DNA of 64,000 nt from Setomelanomma holmii (GCA_010015745.1 ML978262.1:40341-104340), one strand, 5' to 3'; shown: positions 43,383-55,372, counted from the first letter of the stretch. Made by a program: numbers and translations. The notes: generated from the sequence alone by a model not told the origin.

Positions 43383-43824
43383 GATGCTGTTTCAAACACG
43401 CTCGAGCTCCGTTTCGGTACGCAAAGCTGTCAGATTCATGCACACCTGCAGAGCGGACTCCCGGCTACGGCATGATTATCGCGGAGAAGAAATGCTGTGC
43501 AAAAGGAGTGTGGTATGTCCTGCAAAGACACTGCAAAGGAACGTAAGCCAATTGCGGCTGCACGCAAAAGGAGCGATGCGGTTAACAATATTACTTGATG
43601 GCCGCTTGGCACAAAAGCTGCCCCTAACGAGGCGGGCTGGAGCTCAGGAGCTGCTTGTGATGCGCGCGCTCGTGTCGCGCGGTCATCTGTGCAATCGGCG
43701 GCGGGAGCGCTAGCCCGAGCGCCCTGTCAGACTTCAAGACGTCTGGCCGCGAACATCGCCGCCTCTCATCCAGTGCTTGTCAGCATCCATTTCGCATCTT
43801 ACATACACTCGTATCTCCAACAGA
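43383..43824. other. Upstream region of the zinc-finger gene
   Basis: About 440 bases between the start of the zinc-finger gene and the end of the ABC-F gene, both on the minus strand. No feature is recognised. Confidence 0.45.
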
Positions 43825-46280
43825 CTACGCTGACGTCTTTGCCTTGCCCAGCTTTACCGCCGTCCTGGCTGCAATTTCCTCGTATTGCTCCATGCCGCCG
43901 TCGAGCTTCTTGAGCTGCCCCTTGGTCAAGCGAAAAACGTTCCCTGGAGCTACCCCTGTCTCCTCATCCTCCGAGTTGCTGCTTCCTTCAGCCTCGTCTA
44001 CATTGCCGCGAACCCCTGGCGCTAGCTTATATGGTGACTCTCCTTCCACTACTGTCCTGTTGATCTGTTAGTCTCCAAATGGTGTAGCGAAAGTCTATCA
44101 GCACTATTCTGGGAGGTGGGGCAGGTTGACGCGTGGTGATAGCGCGAGTGTGCTTCCGATGGGATGAAGACTGGACATACCTCATGAAGAACCTGTCGTG
44201 AGTAACTACTAACAGCGCGCCATCGTACTCTTTCAACGCAATCACGAGGCTCATGATTGTGTCCGAGTCCAAGTGGGTGGTCACCTCGTCGAGGATGAGC
44301 AGCTGAGGTGGCGGCCCTAACAACTTCGCAAGCGCAACCCTGACCTTCTGGCCTCCGGAAAGGAGGTTGAGTGGAACATTAGAGACTGTTTGGCCATTCA
44401 GGCCTAATCCACCAAGCAGCCCCCCAAGCGTCCTTCTCTTGTATCCCCGCTCCACTCACTTCCATGGTATGTTTCAGTGCCGTCAATTGAGGGTTCGAGG
44501 AGGCAATGGCCGAGATCTCCTCGACTGATTGCTGTGAGAAGCGCCCTATCCGCGCTCTTGCATGTCGCGTTCTCGTTCCCGATTTTGGCATTAGCCCTCC
44601 AGCGTCCTCATTGCCCATGATCAAGGAGACCAGCGTTGTTTTGCCGGAGCCATTGAGTCCAGCAAGTCCGATACGCGAGCCGGGGTGTATGGTGAGATCA
44701 ATATCGGTTAAGATTGAGACCTTCCTCTTGCCAGGATACGCGAAGGACACTTTCTCCAGATTCACCAATGCACCAGAGAATCTCAAATCTGGCGGCTGCT
44801 GGGGGAATGACAACAGAGCGGGCGGATCAAAGTCGGGCACTTCAATCTCTGCACGGTTGTTGGTGTGGTAGCCAGCGAGATCGCGATTGAGTTTGAAGCG
44901 CCCGCCTTTGGGACCGACCGGTATGCCCATTCGTTCATCAAGCTTTTTCTTTCTCGCCGCAGCTTGCTTGAGCTTCTTTTCGTCGCCTTTGTCTTTGGCT
45001 GCCTTGATGTTGCCTGCAATTGACTTCTCGATGTGCTTCTTTTGCTTATCCTGCGCGTCTCTCATCTTGGTCAACCACTTCGCTTTCTTCCATCTTTCGC
45101 GCTCGTAGAGACTCAGGTTACCGCGGAATGTCTCCAGGACCTGGTTTCGCAATACAACAAGCTCTTCAGCTACTGCATCACCAAAGTCGCGATCGTGCGT
45201 AGTGATGAGCACAGTAGTGCCTTCAATGTTGTGGATATAGTCTTGCAGCCAAATGATGGAGGGCAGGTCGAGGAAAATGGTGGGTCCATCCAGAAGAAGC
45301 ACGTCCGCGTATTGTGTGAGCGCGCAGGCCAGGTCACAGCGGGTTCTCCAACCTCCAGACAGCTTGGTGAAAGGCTGTCGATACGGTCTTCCTTGAATCC
45401 AAGACCTAGTAGCACGACTCGTGCTTTTGCCTCAGCTTCTGCAGCGTCCATGAGCTCGAGCGAGGCTTGAACGCTTGAGAGCATGTCAGCGGTTGCCTGT
45501 GTTTCTTCGCTCAGCTTCGTGGGGTCAACCTCGTGTTCCTCCTCTCCGAGCCGCAATCGAGACTCCTCAAAGCGCTCCTCGAGCCTGATCAGCTCCTTTC
45601 TCGCCTGCTTGCCTCGCGCTCCACTTCTCCGCTCCGCAATACGATGGCCTTCCTTCAATTGCAGCGTAAGGCGATCATGAGTGATCTGGCTATACGCCCG
45701 CACTGGTGCCATTGGGTCCGTGGAGCTCTCAATGGATTCACTCGAGATCCTGGCCTCTCGCGTGTATCGCTCCCGAACATGATCGCTCCGGATGACATGC
45801 TGCAGCACAGTCTCGTCTTTCAAACTCAACTTCTCGACTTCATCCCCGACTTCGGCTTCTCGCGTCTGGCCTAGTAGTAAGATGCGTGTGCTCCACGGGA
45901 TACCAGGAATCAAGCCGTTACCCATGGCGTTCAGCAAAGTGGATTTGCCTGTGCCATTGCAGCCGACGAGTACGTAATGCCGTGCTTCGACCAGGTGAAG
46001 TTGGGTTCTTGACAGAAGCTCACGACTTGAGACTGAGATTGATAGGTCTTTGATCATGATCTAGGCACGTTGATGCTTGACTTGAGTTGCCTCGCGATAT
46101 CCTGCACTTACCTCCTTGGAAGCAGGTGCATCCACAGCATCGAGTGCATATCGAGATTGCTGCGATGTCACCGTGATATGTCCGCCTCCTGGGTGCTCCT
46201 CAATCGCTGGAGCGGCATCTTTGTCTTTGCGCACCGTTTTCCTCGTTCTTGGTCTGTTTGTTCTTTGTGGTAGAGTGAAC
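43825..46280 (-). pseudogene. ABC-F family ATPase, frameshifted
   Basis: A soluble twin-ATPase of the ABC-F type, a group that works on ribosomes rather than in membranes. An upstream exon reads AAPAIEEHPGGGHITVTSQQ and ends at a GTAAGT donor at 46112. The main part starts IMIKDLSISV after an intron. ATPase 1: VGCNGTGKST (Walker A), LSGGWRTRCDLA (signature, in the shifted frame). ATPase 2: GLNGSGKTTL, LLSGGQKVRVALAKLL, LLILDEVTTHLDSD, VVTHDRFFMR. An intron precedes the last exon (TVVEGESPYKL to the stop at 43825). One lost base near 45370 and another near 44440 break the frame. In ATPase 1 the Walker B box reads LLLDGPTIFLDL where DEPTNHLDL is expected, so the catalytic Glu is replaced by Gly. 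The N-terminal start is also lost or unclear. Confidence 0.8.
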
Positions 46281-48048
46281 TTGTACTCGTAGCGAGAGTG
46301 TAGAAAAGCTTAAACTTGAATGCTTGAATTCTGTAGCCGCCAGATAGAAGTGCACGAAGTCCAGTGTTATATTCGAAGTGTTGTGATCCAAGGCGGCCAG
46401 TGTACCCAGCGCGAAACTGTGGAGTAAGGATTTCTACCACGCCAAGAACGGAGGTCACGATGAGTCGAACAAGGGAGATCTGATTGGCTGGGTGGAAGGC
46501 GACCGAGGCAACATGTCAATGCCTGATGGCAAACACGGTCTGTAGCGCAACTGACGTCGGCGTGGAGATCGACAATCGTCTTGCGTGGTTGTGAGGCTCA
46601 TTCTGAGGACGATACAGTGAAACGTGACATGTGGTAAAGAGTGGAAGGAAGGTGGGAAGGAGGATTCTGTAAGCGCGCTAGTGGGCTGGACACAAACTCG
46701 CCTCGTGGCCTGTGTCGACTACATCGAATACTTGACTTCGCGCGAATGAATCCCCGCTCTACAATGTTCGAGAGAAGCACGAAATCAAAGTATCGGGCTC
46801 GCCTTCATCAGCCTCGCCTGGCTTCTCGGCTCCATGCAGTCACCAATCAGAGCTTCAGCCCTCAGCTGCGGCAGCGCTCTGGGTCCCGCCAAGCCACAAC
46901 CTTTTCTCACGAAGCATCCAGACTTTTCGTTTTCTGTTGCAACCAGGTTCGTTGTCCCGCGTAGACGTCCTGTTCCTCATTTCCAATTGTCATGGTAGAG
47001 TGACGGTCCACCCAAGCAAGAATGGGTAGTGCCATACCTTGGAGGGCGCGGTGACACCATAGGGACGACGGAACCGAGTTTCCAGGTTGCTGTGCCTCAA
47101 AACATCAACCTTATGCAATGCTGTCGCACAACTGAGGCCCGGACGATGAGGATGTTGCATGCGGAGATATACAAGGAGCCAATCAACTACTTTCTGTTTC
47201 GGTTACGATGCATGTGGCTGACAATGGGACGAGAAACTTGTTTGCCACAGCGACTTTCAAGCTGAAAAGCAAAAGACATAAAGGTACTACAAGAGCGGGG
47301 TCATTTACGGCTGAGATGCTAAACATTATGAATCCTCAGCAGAGATGTCTCCGCTAGAACAAGATGGCCGTAGTGAAATTCCTCGTCCACCACCCAGGAC
47401 TCGACTTGGGCAAGATTCTCAGCCTCTGGACACTTGCCCTTGCCCCTCTCATTGCCCACGCTGTAGCAGGCGTCCCGGAGCCAGGCTAACTTTGCGACGA
47501 GCCACCAAGCTGGATCGAGTATGCTGCATTCTGCAACCCAACATCAATTATCTAGCGCTACTTCACTATATTCGACCGCCACATTCGTGCCCAAAACTGG
47601 AACCGCTCAACTCTTGCCTCGTCTAACGCGCTTTCCTGAACGACAAATGGCTAGGATGGAGGTTAAGGTATGATATGGGAGGCGAGAAAGCATTGTGCAA
47701 GGCTGCCGCCTGCAAGTCACGCAGGGATGTTGTCGAAGTCGTTCGTGACCACTGTCATAGTGACTTTGCAGGGCGTGCAGGCTTCGTACGAATTGACGTC
47801 AATGGAGACGTTCAATAACAGCATCAATTTGGCTCTTGTGTTCCTGCCACCATCGCTGCTTGGTTTTGTGCGGCTTCTATCAGCTCTCTGGATCTCAGAT
47901 GATTTCACGTACACCTACCACGGTACGAACTTCAATAACCAGGCTATGAGCCAGGGCATCACTTCGGCAAAAGCAGATTACCACGGACTGACAACCGTAC
48001 CGTTGTCGAACGACGATATACTCCAGTGGAAGCCACCGACAAGCGACG
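46281..48048. other. Gap of 1.8 kb
   Basis: A plus-strand frame from about 47733 has a hydrophobic segment (INLALVFLPPSLLGFVRLL) and runs into the start of the next gene in another frame. It could be an upstream exon of that gene, but no good splice pair is seen. The rest shows no coding signal. Confidence 0.4.
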
Positions 48049-48630
48049 ATGAGCGACCCAGAATTCCGTCCTCAGCCAAGCATTCATGGCTACGCCGCGA
48101 GAATCATATTTCTGACTCCGATACTCGCTATGGCCGGCTTGGCCATCCTATGCACCTGGTATTCCACAGAAGTCGATTTCACGACTGGCACAGGACTATT
48201 TTCTCGCATGCTCTGGCTCACCTTCAGCCTCGGCAGCGCCGTCTTCTTCGTTTTCAATATCGCAAGAGCACGAGATAGAACCACAGTCGTTCCTGGGGTA
48301 TCCACGCTATGGTATCGCCTATACTCCACGGTCCTCTTCCTCCTCGCGCTCGCATTACTCATCACGGCGAGTCTTGAGACGAAGGAAACATGGTGCGGAA
48401 AATTCACCATCCTCGACGAATCTGTCTGCCCTGATATCCGGCACATACCACTCAACACGTCTATCTACTTCGATGCGACGGCTATAGATAGGTCAAGGAG
48501 TGGAAGAGGTCGTATACATGCGACGGAGGCGTATCTCCCCGGAAATTTCCACATGACGTTCTGGAATGCTTTTCTTGATGCTACCTCAGAAACCGCGTAC
48601 CCATTCCTAACAAGAGTAGACCTGTATTGA
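48049..48630 (+). CDS. Hypothetical three-TM membrane protein
   Basis: A 193-residue frame with three clear hydrophobic segments. They are about residues 17-37 (ARIIFLTPILAMAGLAILCT), 51-71 (RMLWLTFSLGSAVFFVFNIA) and 87-108 (YSTVLFLLALALLITASL). A polar C-terminus with paired cysteines follows (TWCGKFTILDESVCPDI). The Cys pair and an Asn-x-Ser/Thr site (LNTSIY) would fit a luminal or extracellular tail. No family is recognised. The start at Met 48049 is the first in frame; an upstream exon may exist. It stands alone between two gaps, and nothing around it suggests a role. Confidence 0.5.
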   Translation: MSDPEFRPQPSIHGYAARIIFLTPILAMAGLAILCTWYSTEVDFTTGTGLFSRMLWLTFSLGSAVFFVFNIARARDRTTVVPGVSTLWYRLYSTVLFLLALALLITASLETKETWCGKFTILDESVCPDIRHIPLNTSIYFDATAIDRSRSGRGRIHATEAYLPGNFHMTFWNAFLDATSETAYPFLTRVDLY

Positions 48631-48848
48631 GATGAATAGACAAGAATGCCAAATTGCACCACCGGAATAATATGAGTGGACTCTATACATGATCTAATTG
48701 ACATTGTTTCCTTGCTGCCTGCCCTTTTGGATGTGACAAAGCTGGATGCTGCACCACTCTAACCAGAAACTTTAGGATCTACAAAGCCGTGCATAGTATG
48801 GGCCAACAACACAATCCAGTCACTTGAAAGCCCGACGACAAAGCACAA

Positions 48849-49079
48849 TCACTGCTCGAGATTCTTGTCGTCCCATTCTGGTTCAGACGCTTCCTTCGCA
48901 AGCAGAGCCTCGGATTGTATAAGCTGCGCTAATGTTAGTGGCTGTTGAAGTTCTTCGCCAACACCGTGTCCATGTACTTCTCCCCGCAACACCCCATAAC
49001 CCTCAACGAGACGTTCGATCGCACGAGAATATAGAGCGCAACAAAGATGAATACACTTCGCAAGCCGTAGCATCGTCAT
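48849..49079 (-). CDS. Small hypothetical frame
   Basis: A 76-codon frame starting MTMLRLAKCIHLCCALYS and ending with a helical acidic part (LTLAQLIQSEALLAKEASEP). It lies just downstream of, and on the same strand as, the repeat-containing gene at 49120-49781. It may be its separate neighbour, a final exon, or chance. No family is recognised. Confidence 0.3.
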   Translation of the reverse strand: MTMLRLAKCIHLCCALYSRAIERLVEGYGVLRGEVHGHGVGEELQQPLTLAQLIQSEALLAKEASEPEWDDKNLEQ

Positions 49080-49119
49080 GAACTATCAATCATTACTTCA
49101 AAGCCGATTGTACATATCC

Positions 49120-49781
49120 TTAGCTTTCGCCTCTTTGTTCCTTCTTCATTAGTTCATCCTGTAACCTCAGCATCGCCAACGCAGCACAAACTTTTCGCTG
49201 CTGTTCTAGATCATATGTCGGCCAATCCGGAAGGTCCTCAGGGAAACGCCGGCCATGCCTCAGATACTCGTCCCTTTTCAACTTTACTTTCTCAAGGTAC
49301 TTGCGATCGTTTCCAAGTTTTCCCATGTCTCACGTACCTCGCGTTCCTCGCGAGCCTCACGCTCGATCTCAGCTTGCCGATCCAACATCGCAACGGCATG
49401 CAGTACCTGCTCTCTTTGAGCCGTATTGAAGTTGGTCCAATCCGGATAGTCATTGGAAAACGTTCCGCCTTCCCGTTGCACTATTTCGCGAGCTTGTCGG
49501 ACGATGTCGAGGAAGTCGAAGTCCAGATGTCGCATTGCGTTCGCTGTTTCCACTCTTTGTCTTTGCCGTTCCACGCACGCCGCCTTCTCTTCTCCCTTCT
49601 CTCTCGAATATCTGTCAAACTTTGCTATTTTTGCATTTTGTTCCCGCTGATAATCCTCGTCGAATGCCGGATCATAGAAATACGGCGCATGCGTGACGTC
49701 TGGTGTGACGGTTATGAGGAGGAGCGGATCACGTGTGCCACGTGTCAGTGTCTGGTGCTGCTTCCTCACCTTATCAAGCAC
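49120..49781 (-). CDS. Hypothetical protein with an internal duplication
   Basis: Two overlapping minus-strand frames belong together. The first (from 49781) contains HAPYFYDPAFDEDYQREQNA and a charged helix, then DYPDWTNFNTAQREQVLHAV with AMLDRQAEIEREAREE after it. The second (to 49120) contains DLPDWPTYDLEQQRKVCAAL with AMLRLQDELMKKEQR after it. These two roughly 55-residue units are clearly related (PDW-x2-aromatic, QR, A-x-AML). The units join in frame if a very short 38-nt GTACGT...GCAAG segment (49309-49272 region) is spliced out; otherwise a frameshift separates them. No ATG is found at the 5' end of the first frame, so the start may lie in an unseen exon. No known family is recognised. 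Confidence 0.45.
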
Positions 49782-49904
49782 CTCTTACCTCAACAGTATC
49801 GTAGATACGTCATGTAAACAGACCCTGCGGAAGGCCCTTGTGTACAGAAGCATGAGCACAAGGGAAATACACAGACGACAGAACACTCTTCTAATTCATT
49901 TTGC

Positions 49905-50754
49905 ATTACACCGCTATATTTGTCGATGGTCTGCGTAGCGGTGGTAATGTTTGAGTCAATGCTTCGGTATAAGCTTTCTCCTTTAGGCGATTGTAGTTCC
50001 TCCTCGATGAGTCCTTCAATCTTTGCACCGTCAGATCTAGCTCTGTGCTTATCGGTAGGTGGTCTGAGTCATGGTCGAGCTCCTGCACTATTTCGCTCCT
50101 GATCACTCTGTCTACTAGTCCCATTGTCACCATGCACAAATCTAAAGTCGATCGCCAGGCTCCTTCCTCGAACGTGATTGTGCCGGGAGGTAGTGTGTTG
50201 TTGAGTCCGAAGTCTTCTATGATCTCTACCAGGTCTTCAGATTCTCGATGTGTGCGTCTGACGCCTGAGCCCCCCCATAAAGGTTGGTGTAGGTTGAAAT
50301 CGCCAAGTAGTATCTGCTCGTTCTCCCGATGTTCATTGAGGGCTATTCGTACGTCTGGTAGTGCCGTTTCTCCATTCGTAGTATGTCTTGCTGGGTTGTA
50401 TATATTATGTAAGGCCAGTCGTTGCTGCTCCTGTCCTTCTCCATTTAGGTCGAGGATGAGGGAGCAGACATCTCTTGTGTATTCCTTGAATCGCCATTTT
50501 TTGTAGTCTATCCTTTTGTTTACGAAGAAGCAGACTCTGGCTCAGCTTTCGTCATCTCTTACCGGGTAGCAGAGATGGAAGATGTCTTTTGCTGGGTGGT
50601 GGGTAGTATCCACAAAAGGATTCCACCACAGCTCTTGAATGGCCAGAATATCATACTCATGAACCCGCGGGTCTCGGAGCAGAGTTGCCATTACTGTGTC
50701 TCTTGATTTGCGAACGTTGTACTATAGTATGCTTAATGTAGTGGCCTGATTCAT
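49905..50754 (-). pseudogene. LINE ORF2, endonuclease domain only
   Basis: Starts with an ATG (50754) that overlaps the ORF1 stop as ATGA. It reads MNQATTLSIL, stop, YNVRKSRDTVMATLL, then an apurinic-type endonuclease with LAIQELWWNP (catalytic Glu), NIYNPARHT, ILLGDFNLHQPLWGG and the late motif LDHDSDHLPI. Stops include TAG where Gln is expected (IL-Q-YN) and TGA where Trp is expected (DES-W-AR), both explained by RIP-type changes. The last coding residues are TEALTQTLPPLRRPSTNIA, after which a TAA and unrelated sequence follow. No reverse transcriptase is present. Confidence 0.8.
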
Positions 50755-52427
50755 TCTTCGGTGTCTGAGTCAATGTCCATCTGCTGGGTATTCTCTAGTG
50801 TCAGGCATGTGTTGTTACTAATCGCTTCCAGCGCCCTCCTGGTAGGTACAATATTCCTCTGTGGCCTCTGGCTGCTGATACCTTGTGTCAATTGGTTTTC
50901 CTGGTCCGTTGGGTCAACCGTGGTTCTGGTGTTGGTCCTTTTCTGTCCCCGTCCGGTTTGTGATCAGTTTCTCACGGTTCGAGTGGCATGTGTGAGTGCC
51001 CTATTCTGGCCAGGCCGAGTCCGTCGTGCGATGGTAGGCGCTTCCGGCTGCATTGTTTGGTCTTTTGGTTCTGTGACTTGGTGGTATTGAGGTCGTATCT
51101 GATATGCTAGTTTCGCCTTGGCTATCTCATCCTTCCTGGTCGGGCATTGGCGGTTCCACGCTTTGTGATCACCGCGGCAGGTCGCACACCTCCTTGGTAC
51201 GTTTTGTTCGGATTTCAATGGGCAATCCCAGGTGTTGTGCTCCTGCGCACAGTAGCCACATGCTGTTGGTGCCTTGCACTGGGTTCCTATGTGGCCGTAT
51301 TTTTGGCACTTGTAGCACTGCTTCAGTCGGCACTGCTGCTCATATTGTTCGCACTGGAAGACCTCGCCTTGCTAGATAAGGCCCTCGTCTATAATCTTGT
51401 TTGCGTCCTCTGGTTTAGTGAACTCAATAGTAATGGTTGATGCAGCCTTTGTAGATGCATCCCTGGTTAGCCACCCTATGTGTCTGATCTCCGCCTGGGG
51501 TATGAACGGCCTATTGTCCTGTAGAAATTGGGCTCTGTTGTCTTCGAACTTGTCCATGTCCATTGTGCGGGTTTGGATGCTGTGTGCAAGGACACCAAAC
51601 GTCGGGATCTGCACTGTCGCTCCGCTTCCAATGCGGTTGGCCCAGTCATCCGCAAACTGTCTTAGTGCCTCGACTTCGTTGCTGGTGGTTGTCTTAATGC
51701 TCAAGTCCCCGCTCTTTAGCTGATTGGAGGACACAATCTGAACACTGGCTATGTTCTCATTCCTGCTCTGTTCAATGGCTTGCTCCACATGGACTTTCAA
51801 ATTGCGTGGGTTCATTGCCCGCAGGCTCTGTATAGTGAGTGGGTCTCTGATGTTCACGATGATCTCGCGTTGCGTCTGCACAGACGATGTCTTGAGACTT
51901 TGCGCATTGTATGTGCCTGCTAACGAAACGCCTTTAGCTGCCGCAGCAGCATAGCTCATTGGCCCATGCGCCTGCTCCTGATGCCTCTTGTTCTTGATCT
52001 CCCTTGTCATCTCCAAAGTTGTCCTGCCTACTTCTGTTGCCTCCTTTGCAGCTACCCTTGCCTTGTCTGCCGTGTTGCTGCTCTGTTGTATATTCGTTGC
52101 GGCTTGTTGGATGCCTTCTGTATTGTTCTTTAATTTGGCTTTGATCTGTTCAAGGGTGTGCGCTGTGTGTTCTGCTGTTGCCTTGGCTTCGGTCTGTACA
52201 ATTCTGAGGGCGTCACTGATGGAGGTGAGATCAGGGGTGTGCTGCACTTTCAGGACGAACGTCAATGAGCCGCAAATGATATCACCAACGAGATCCGCCG
52301 GTATAGGAGACTCGCTTCCAGTGCGTTCGATACGATGCAGTACCTTGTGAAGAAAGCTGCTAAGACGTGTAGCGTGCTCGCAAACTGGGCTGGGCCAGGT
52401 CTCCTGTCGAGGCCACGGTGTCGCCAT
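50751..52427 (-). pseudogene. LINE ORF1 (gag-like with zinc knuckles)
   Basis: A long N-terminal coiled region (IKAKLKNNTEGIQQAATNIQ), then GPMSYAAAAAKG and an RRM-like part, typical of Tad-type ORF1. A TAG near 51372 stands where Trp is expected (EGLI-W-QGEVFQCE). After it come three zinc knuckles: CYKCQKYGHIGTQC, CGYCAQEHNTWDC and CATCRGDHKAWNRQC. Another stop (TGA) near 50961 separates a short tail ending in DTEE that overlaps the ORF2 start. ORF1 of these elements binds the RNA intermediate. The stops show it is dead. Confidence 0.8.
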
Positions 52428-52560
52428 AGCGCCTCAGTGACAGTGGGCGCTGCGCCTGAGTGCTGGCTAGTTGAATGGCTTCATTGGCAGACGTTTGTGT
52501 ACAATTAAATGCGTTGATTCCAAAAATTGAGATACTCGCTGTTGTCGTGTTTTTTTTCAT

Positions 52561-53381
52561 TCATGCCGCCTTGCCACGCCGATCGGTACTTCATTAACTT
52601 AAGCGAGCCAACCCCGCTCGCTCCGAGGCACCGTCAGCAGCCTCACGTAATCATAACAGTATAATAAGCTACAAGCCACAGAGTCTGACACTGTGGCGCA
52701 GCCACCTGCCAATGATCAGTATGGAGCTAGCCAAAACACGGCGTAAGCAGCTAGCCTAGTTAGCAAAGAACAATATCCAGAGCTCCGCGCCCATCCATGG
52801 CTATTCCATAAGTATTGTGGTGACTGTGACGAAGGGCCATCCCGAATGATCATAGCTTAAAGCAGTATGAAGGCTCACGAAGTATCAAAACAGGGTTGCC
52901 TTCACATTATAGCTCTATGTTTATGTCTTCAATACGCTGACCGTCATCGACATATCCATCTATCATCACCACATCTGTGCTACAGGTGCTCTCCACGTTT
53001 CCAGCATCGGATCAATGAACGCTTCACTTGATCGTGCTGCTTGTAGGAGTTGTAGTTAGGGCTTCTAACAGGCGAGTCAGAGAACGATCACGCTGCGCGA
53101 AGCCAATCATCAGCATGGATTGCAAGGTTCTCTTGACGTGTCGTGAGTGCTCTCACAAAAAGAGCAGGCCCGTGACAGAGGATTAGGTAAGCGCGGGAGC
53201 GGGGGAAAAGCGGGGCGTGCATGCTAAATGCTGGACAAGCCGAAGATAGCTGATGAGTGATCTTTGACCTCCATACCACATTCAGATTACATCACGCTTT
53301 TACATTAGCGATAACAAAGAAAGAAGACGTGTGGGAGTTGGCGGATATTGCAGAAACGAAACCTTTGCAGTCGTAGCATCA
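52561..53381. other. Gap
   Basis: Probably includes the LINE 5' untranslated part (52561 to roughly 52750) and the 3' flank of the methyltransferase gene. A minus-strand frame at 53279-53088 has no support. Confidence 0.4.
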
Positions 53382-54550
53382 CTACCTGGCTTCGCTCGTG
53401 CTTTTCGACTCTTTGAGAAATGGAGAAGCTCGAAGAGCATCAGCTTGGGTCTTCCAAAGTGGCGTGGCAAGATCGATAAGCTGTGGTCCGAACTCTGCCA
53501 GCATCTCGCGAACTTGATCTTCAGATGCGCGGAGACAGGTCGAGAGCGCTCCATCTGACTGAAATGTTGCATCCTCCCATTGTTTCTTCCATTTAACAAC
53601 GGCTGATTGCATCTCTTCACTCTGCGTATCCACCTCCATTGCCACCATATAGAAGGAAGATTTGATTGCATGCTTCGTTTTTGACTTGAACAGGCGCACA
53701 GTTGAGCACTTTGTGAACGTGCGGATGACCTCAGCGGTATCGAATGATTCTGGCTTGTGCATGACTAGGACCAGTGACCCTTGGTTGCGTAAACGCTGAA
53801 GTGCGAAGACTAGCTGGCTCGTGGCTAACCGTAGCCTCTTATGCGACTCATGATGTTCGGCACCAGCATGCGCATGTCGAGTCGTTGCGCCCGTCGCGCC
53901 ACAGAATACAAGGTCAAACGTCTCGTTCTGGAACGGTCTTTTTGAAGAGAACTTTGCGATGTCTGGGTGTTGAGTCGGTATGGATGTGGCTGGCCGTCCC
54001 ATCTCGTTTGCTAGCATCGTGATATCGGCGAATTCTATGCGAACCTTCAAATCGTCCCTCCATCCTGGCAGCATAATTCGCAGACCTCCCATCTCTGATG
54101 GCAACGTGATGCCCCGTATCCTGGCGTCGCGATGTTTACGGAGCACAGTCTGAGCGAACCCACCCGGGGCCATACCGATATCCAGGACTCTTGGGGACTG
54201 ACTCCCATCAGCTGCTGCCAGTGTAATGACTGATGTGTTCTCATCCATCTCCTGTCCGATCTCACATGTCATTTTGAAGAAGCTTTGCATTCGCTGCTGT
54301 GTTTTATTGGCGTTGTCGGATTGTGCACGACGAGTTTGGAAAAACCGATCGCCCTCGGAGGTATTCCAACCCTAACGGTATGTAAGCAAAGGTCTTGATA
54401 TCTTTTCCTCTTAGATACCTTCAATCGGAGATCAGTCAGTTCTTTGAAAATCTGACTGTTCTCTGCTAGATACTTTGCGATGATCGCCGACACCGAGGTT
54501 TCCTCAATTGGCAAGGTGCTGCGCATCATCTCCGCTAGGTCTGGGTTCAT
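53382..54550 (-). CDS. FtsJ-type SAM-dependent methyltransferase-like protein
   Basis: Two exons (54550-54419 and 54371-53382) with a 47-nt intron (GTATCT...GTTAG) encode 373 residues in frame. The N-terminus is helical (IIAKYLAENSQIFKELTDLR). A Rossmann-type domain follows, with the SAM-binding motif RVLDIGMAPGGFAQTVLRK near residue 105-125. Later come FDLVFCGATGATTRHAHAGA and LRNQGSLVLVMHKPESFDTA, which carries a Lys in the position of the FtsJ catalytic set, and VRLFKSKTKHAIKSSFYMVA. This is the layout of a fungal FtsJ-like group that may modify RNA; the substrate is unknown. It is intact despite lying between two dead transposons. Without the intron the N-terminal exon ends after a few dozen codons, which supports the splice. 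Confidence 0.82.
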
Positions 54551-55372
54551 GGCTTGAGTGTTGCTGAATTGAAGTTTGGAAAACTAAATGGGAAATGTCT
54601 AGCGTTCGAGGCCGGAGGAAGGTTATCATAGGATGACAAAAGGATGGAAGCGCCTACTTCTCCAGCAGTTCCACAGTATCTTAGGTCTTGTGCTTCGAAC
54701 AACGTTGTCGTAAGGGCCCCGTCTTCACATGTAGGGGTTTACGGCCAGCTGCGGGGTATGCAGGAGGCTGTACGACGTGAGAATCCCATGCCAAGAGACC
54801 ATGTACAGCGCATACATGAAGAACGCCTCCCTGACGTGAATAGCTTGAGACCAGTCTGATCAGCCTGATACAACTGAAATCCATGTCAGTGCTCTATAGA
54901 GGAGAGTAGTTAACGGCGAGGAGCCTTCTGTGCATGCGAAAGTGAAGAACAGATAGACTCGCAAGTTTTTGCGATACGAAAGCTTGTTGAGTACCGTACC
55001 GTGTGATCCATGCGCAGTGGTGTGTTTCTCAGAATCTCAGCGGCTAGCGAATGGTTATCCGGATGCTACAAAAGGCAACCCAATAGACCATGCATATCTA
55101 TCGGCGCGTGAGCCTGACGAATGATACCCTAGCAGCACTCCGAACGATGCAGGATGCATAAGTGACGGAATACTCGCTGAACCTGAAGTGGCGTTGCCGT
55201 GCCCTGGGACACCTTCAACCCAATCGATCTCACACTTTAACTGACTTCTTCTGGCTAGATGAAGGGCAGAAACGGGTATAAGATAAGAAAAAATGTTAAA
55301 GATTTCTGCACATGAATCTATAGAAAAGACGCGTGCGATTCAAACTTCCTCTTCACTTTTCCTATAGCTGTT
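54551..55372. other. Gap
   Basis: About 820 bases upstream of the methyltransferase gene with no recognisable feature. Confidence 0.4.

Larger units (their letters stand above)
49905..52560 (-). mobile_element. Tad-like LINE retrotransposon remnant, reverse transcriptase missing
   Basis: Minus-strand element with a gag-like ORF1 and the 5' endonuclease part of ORF2 in the order of Tad1-type fungal LINEs. The sequence stops at about 49905, inside the linker between endonuclease and reverse transcriptase, and neither RT nor RNase H is found beyond. Loss of the 3' part is opposite to the usual 5' truncation of LINEs, so a later deletion is likely. The 5' limit is not defined; 52560 is taken from the last coding-like frame. 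Confidence 0.8.
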
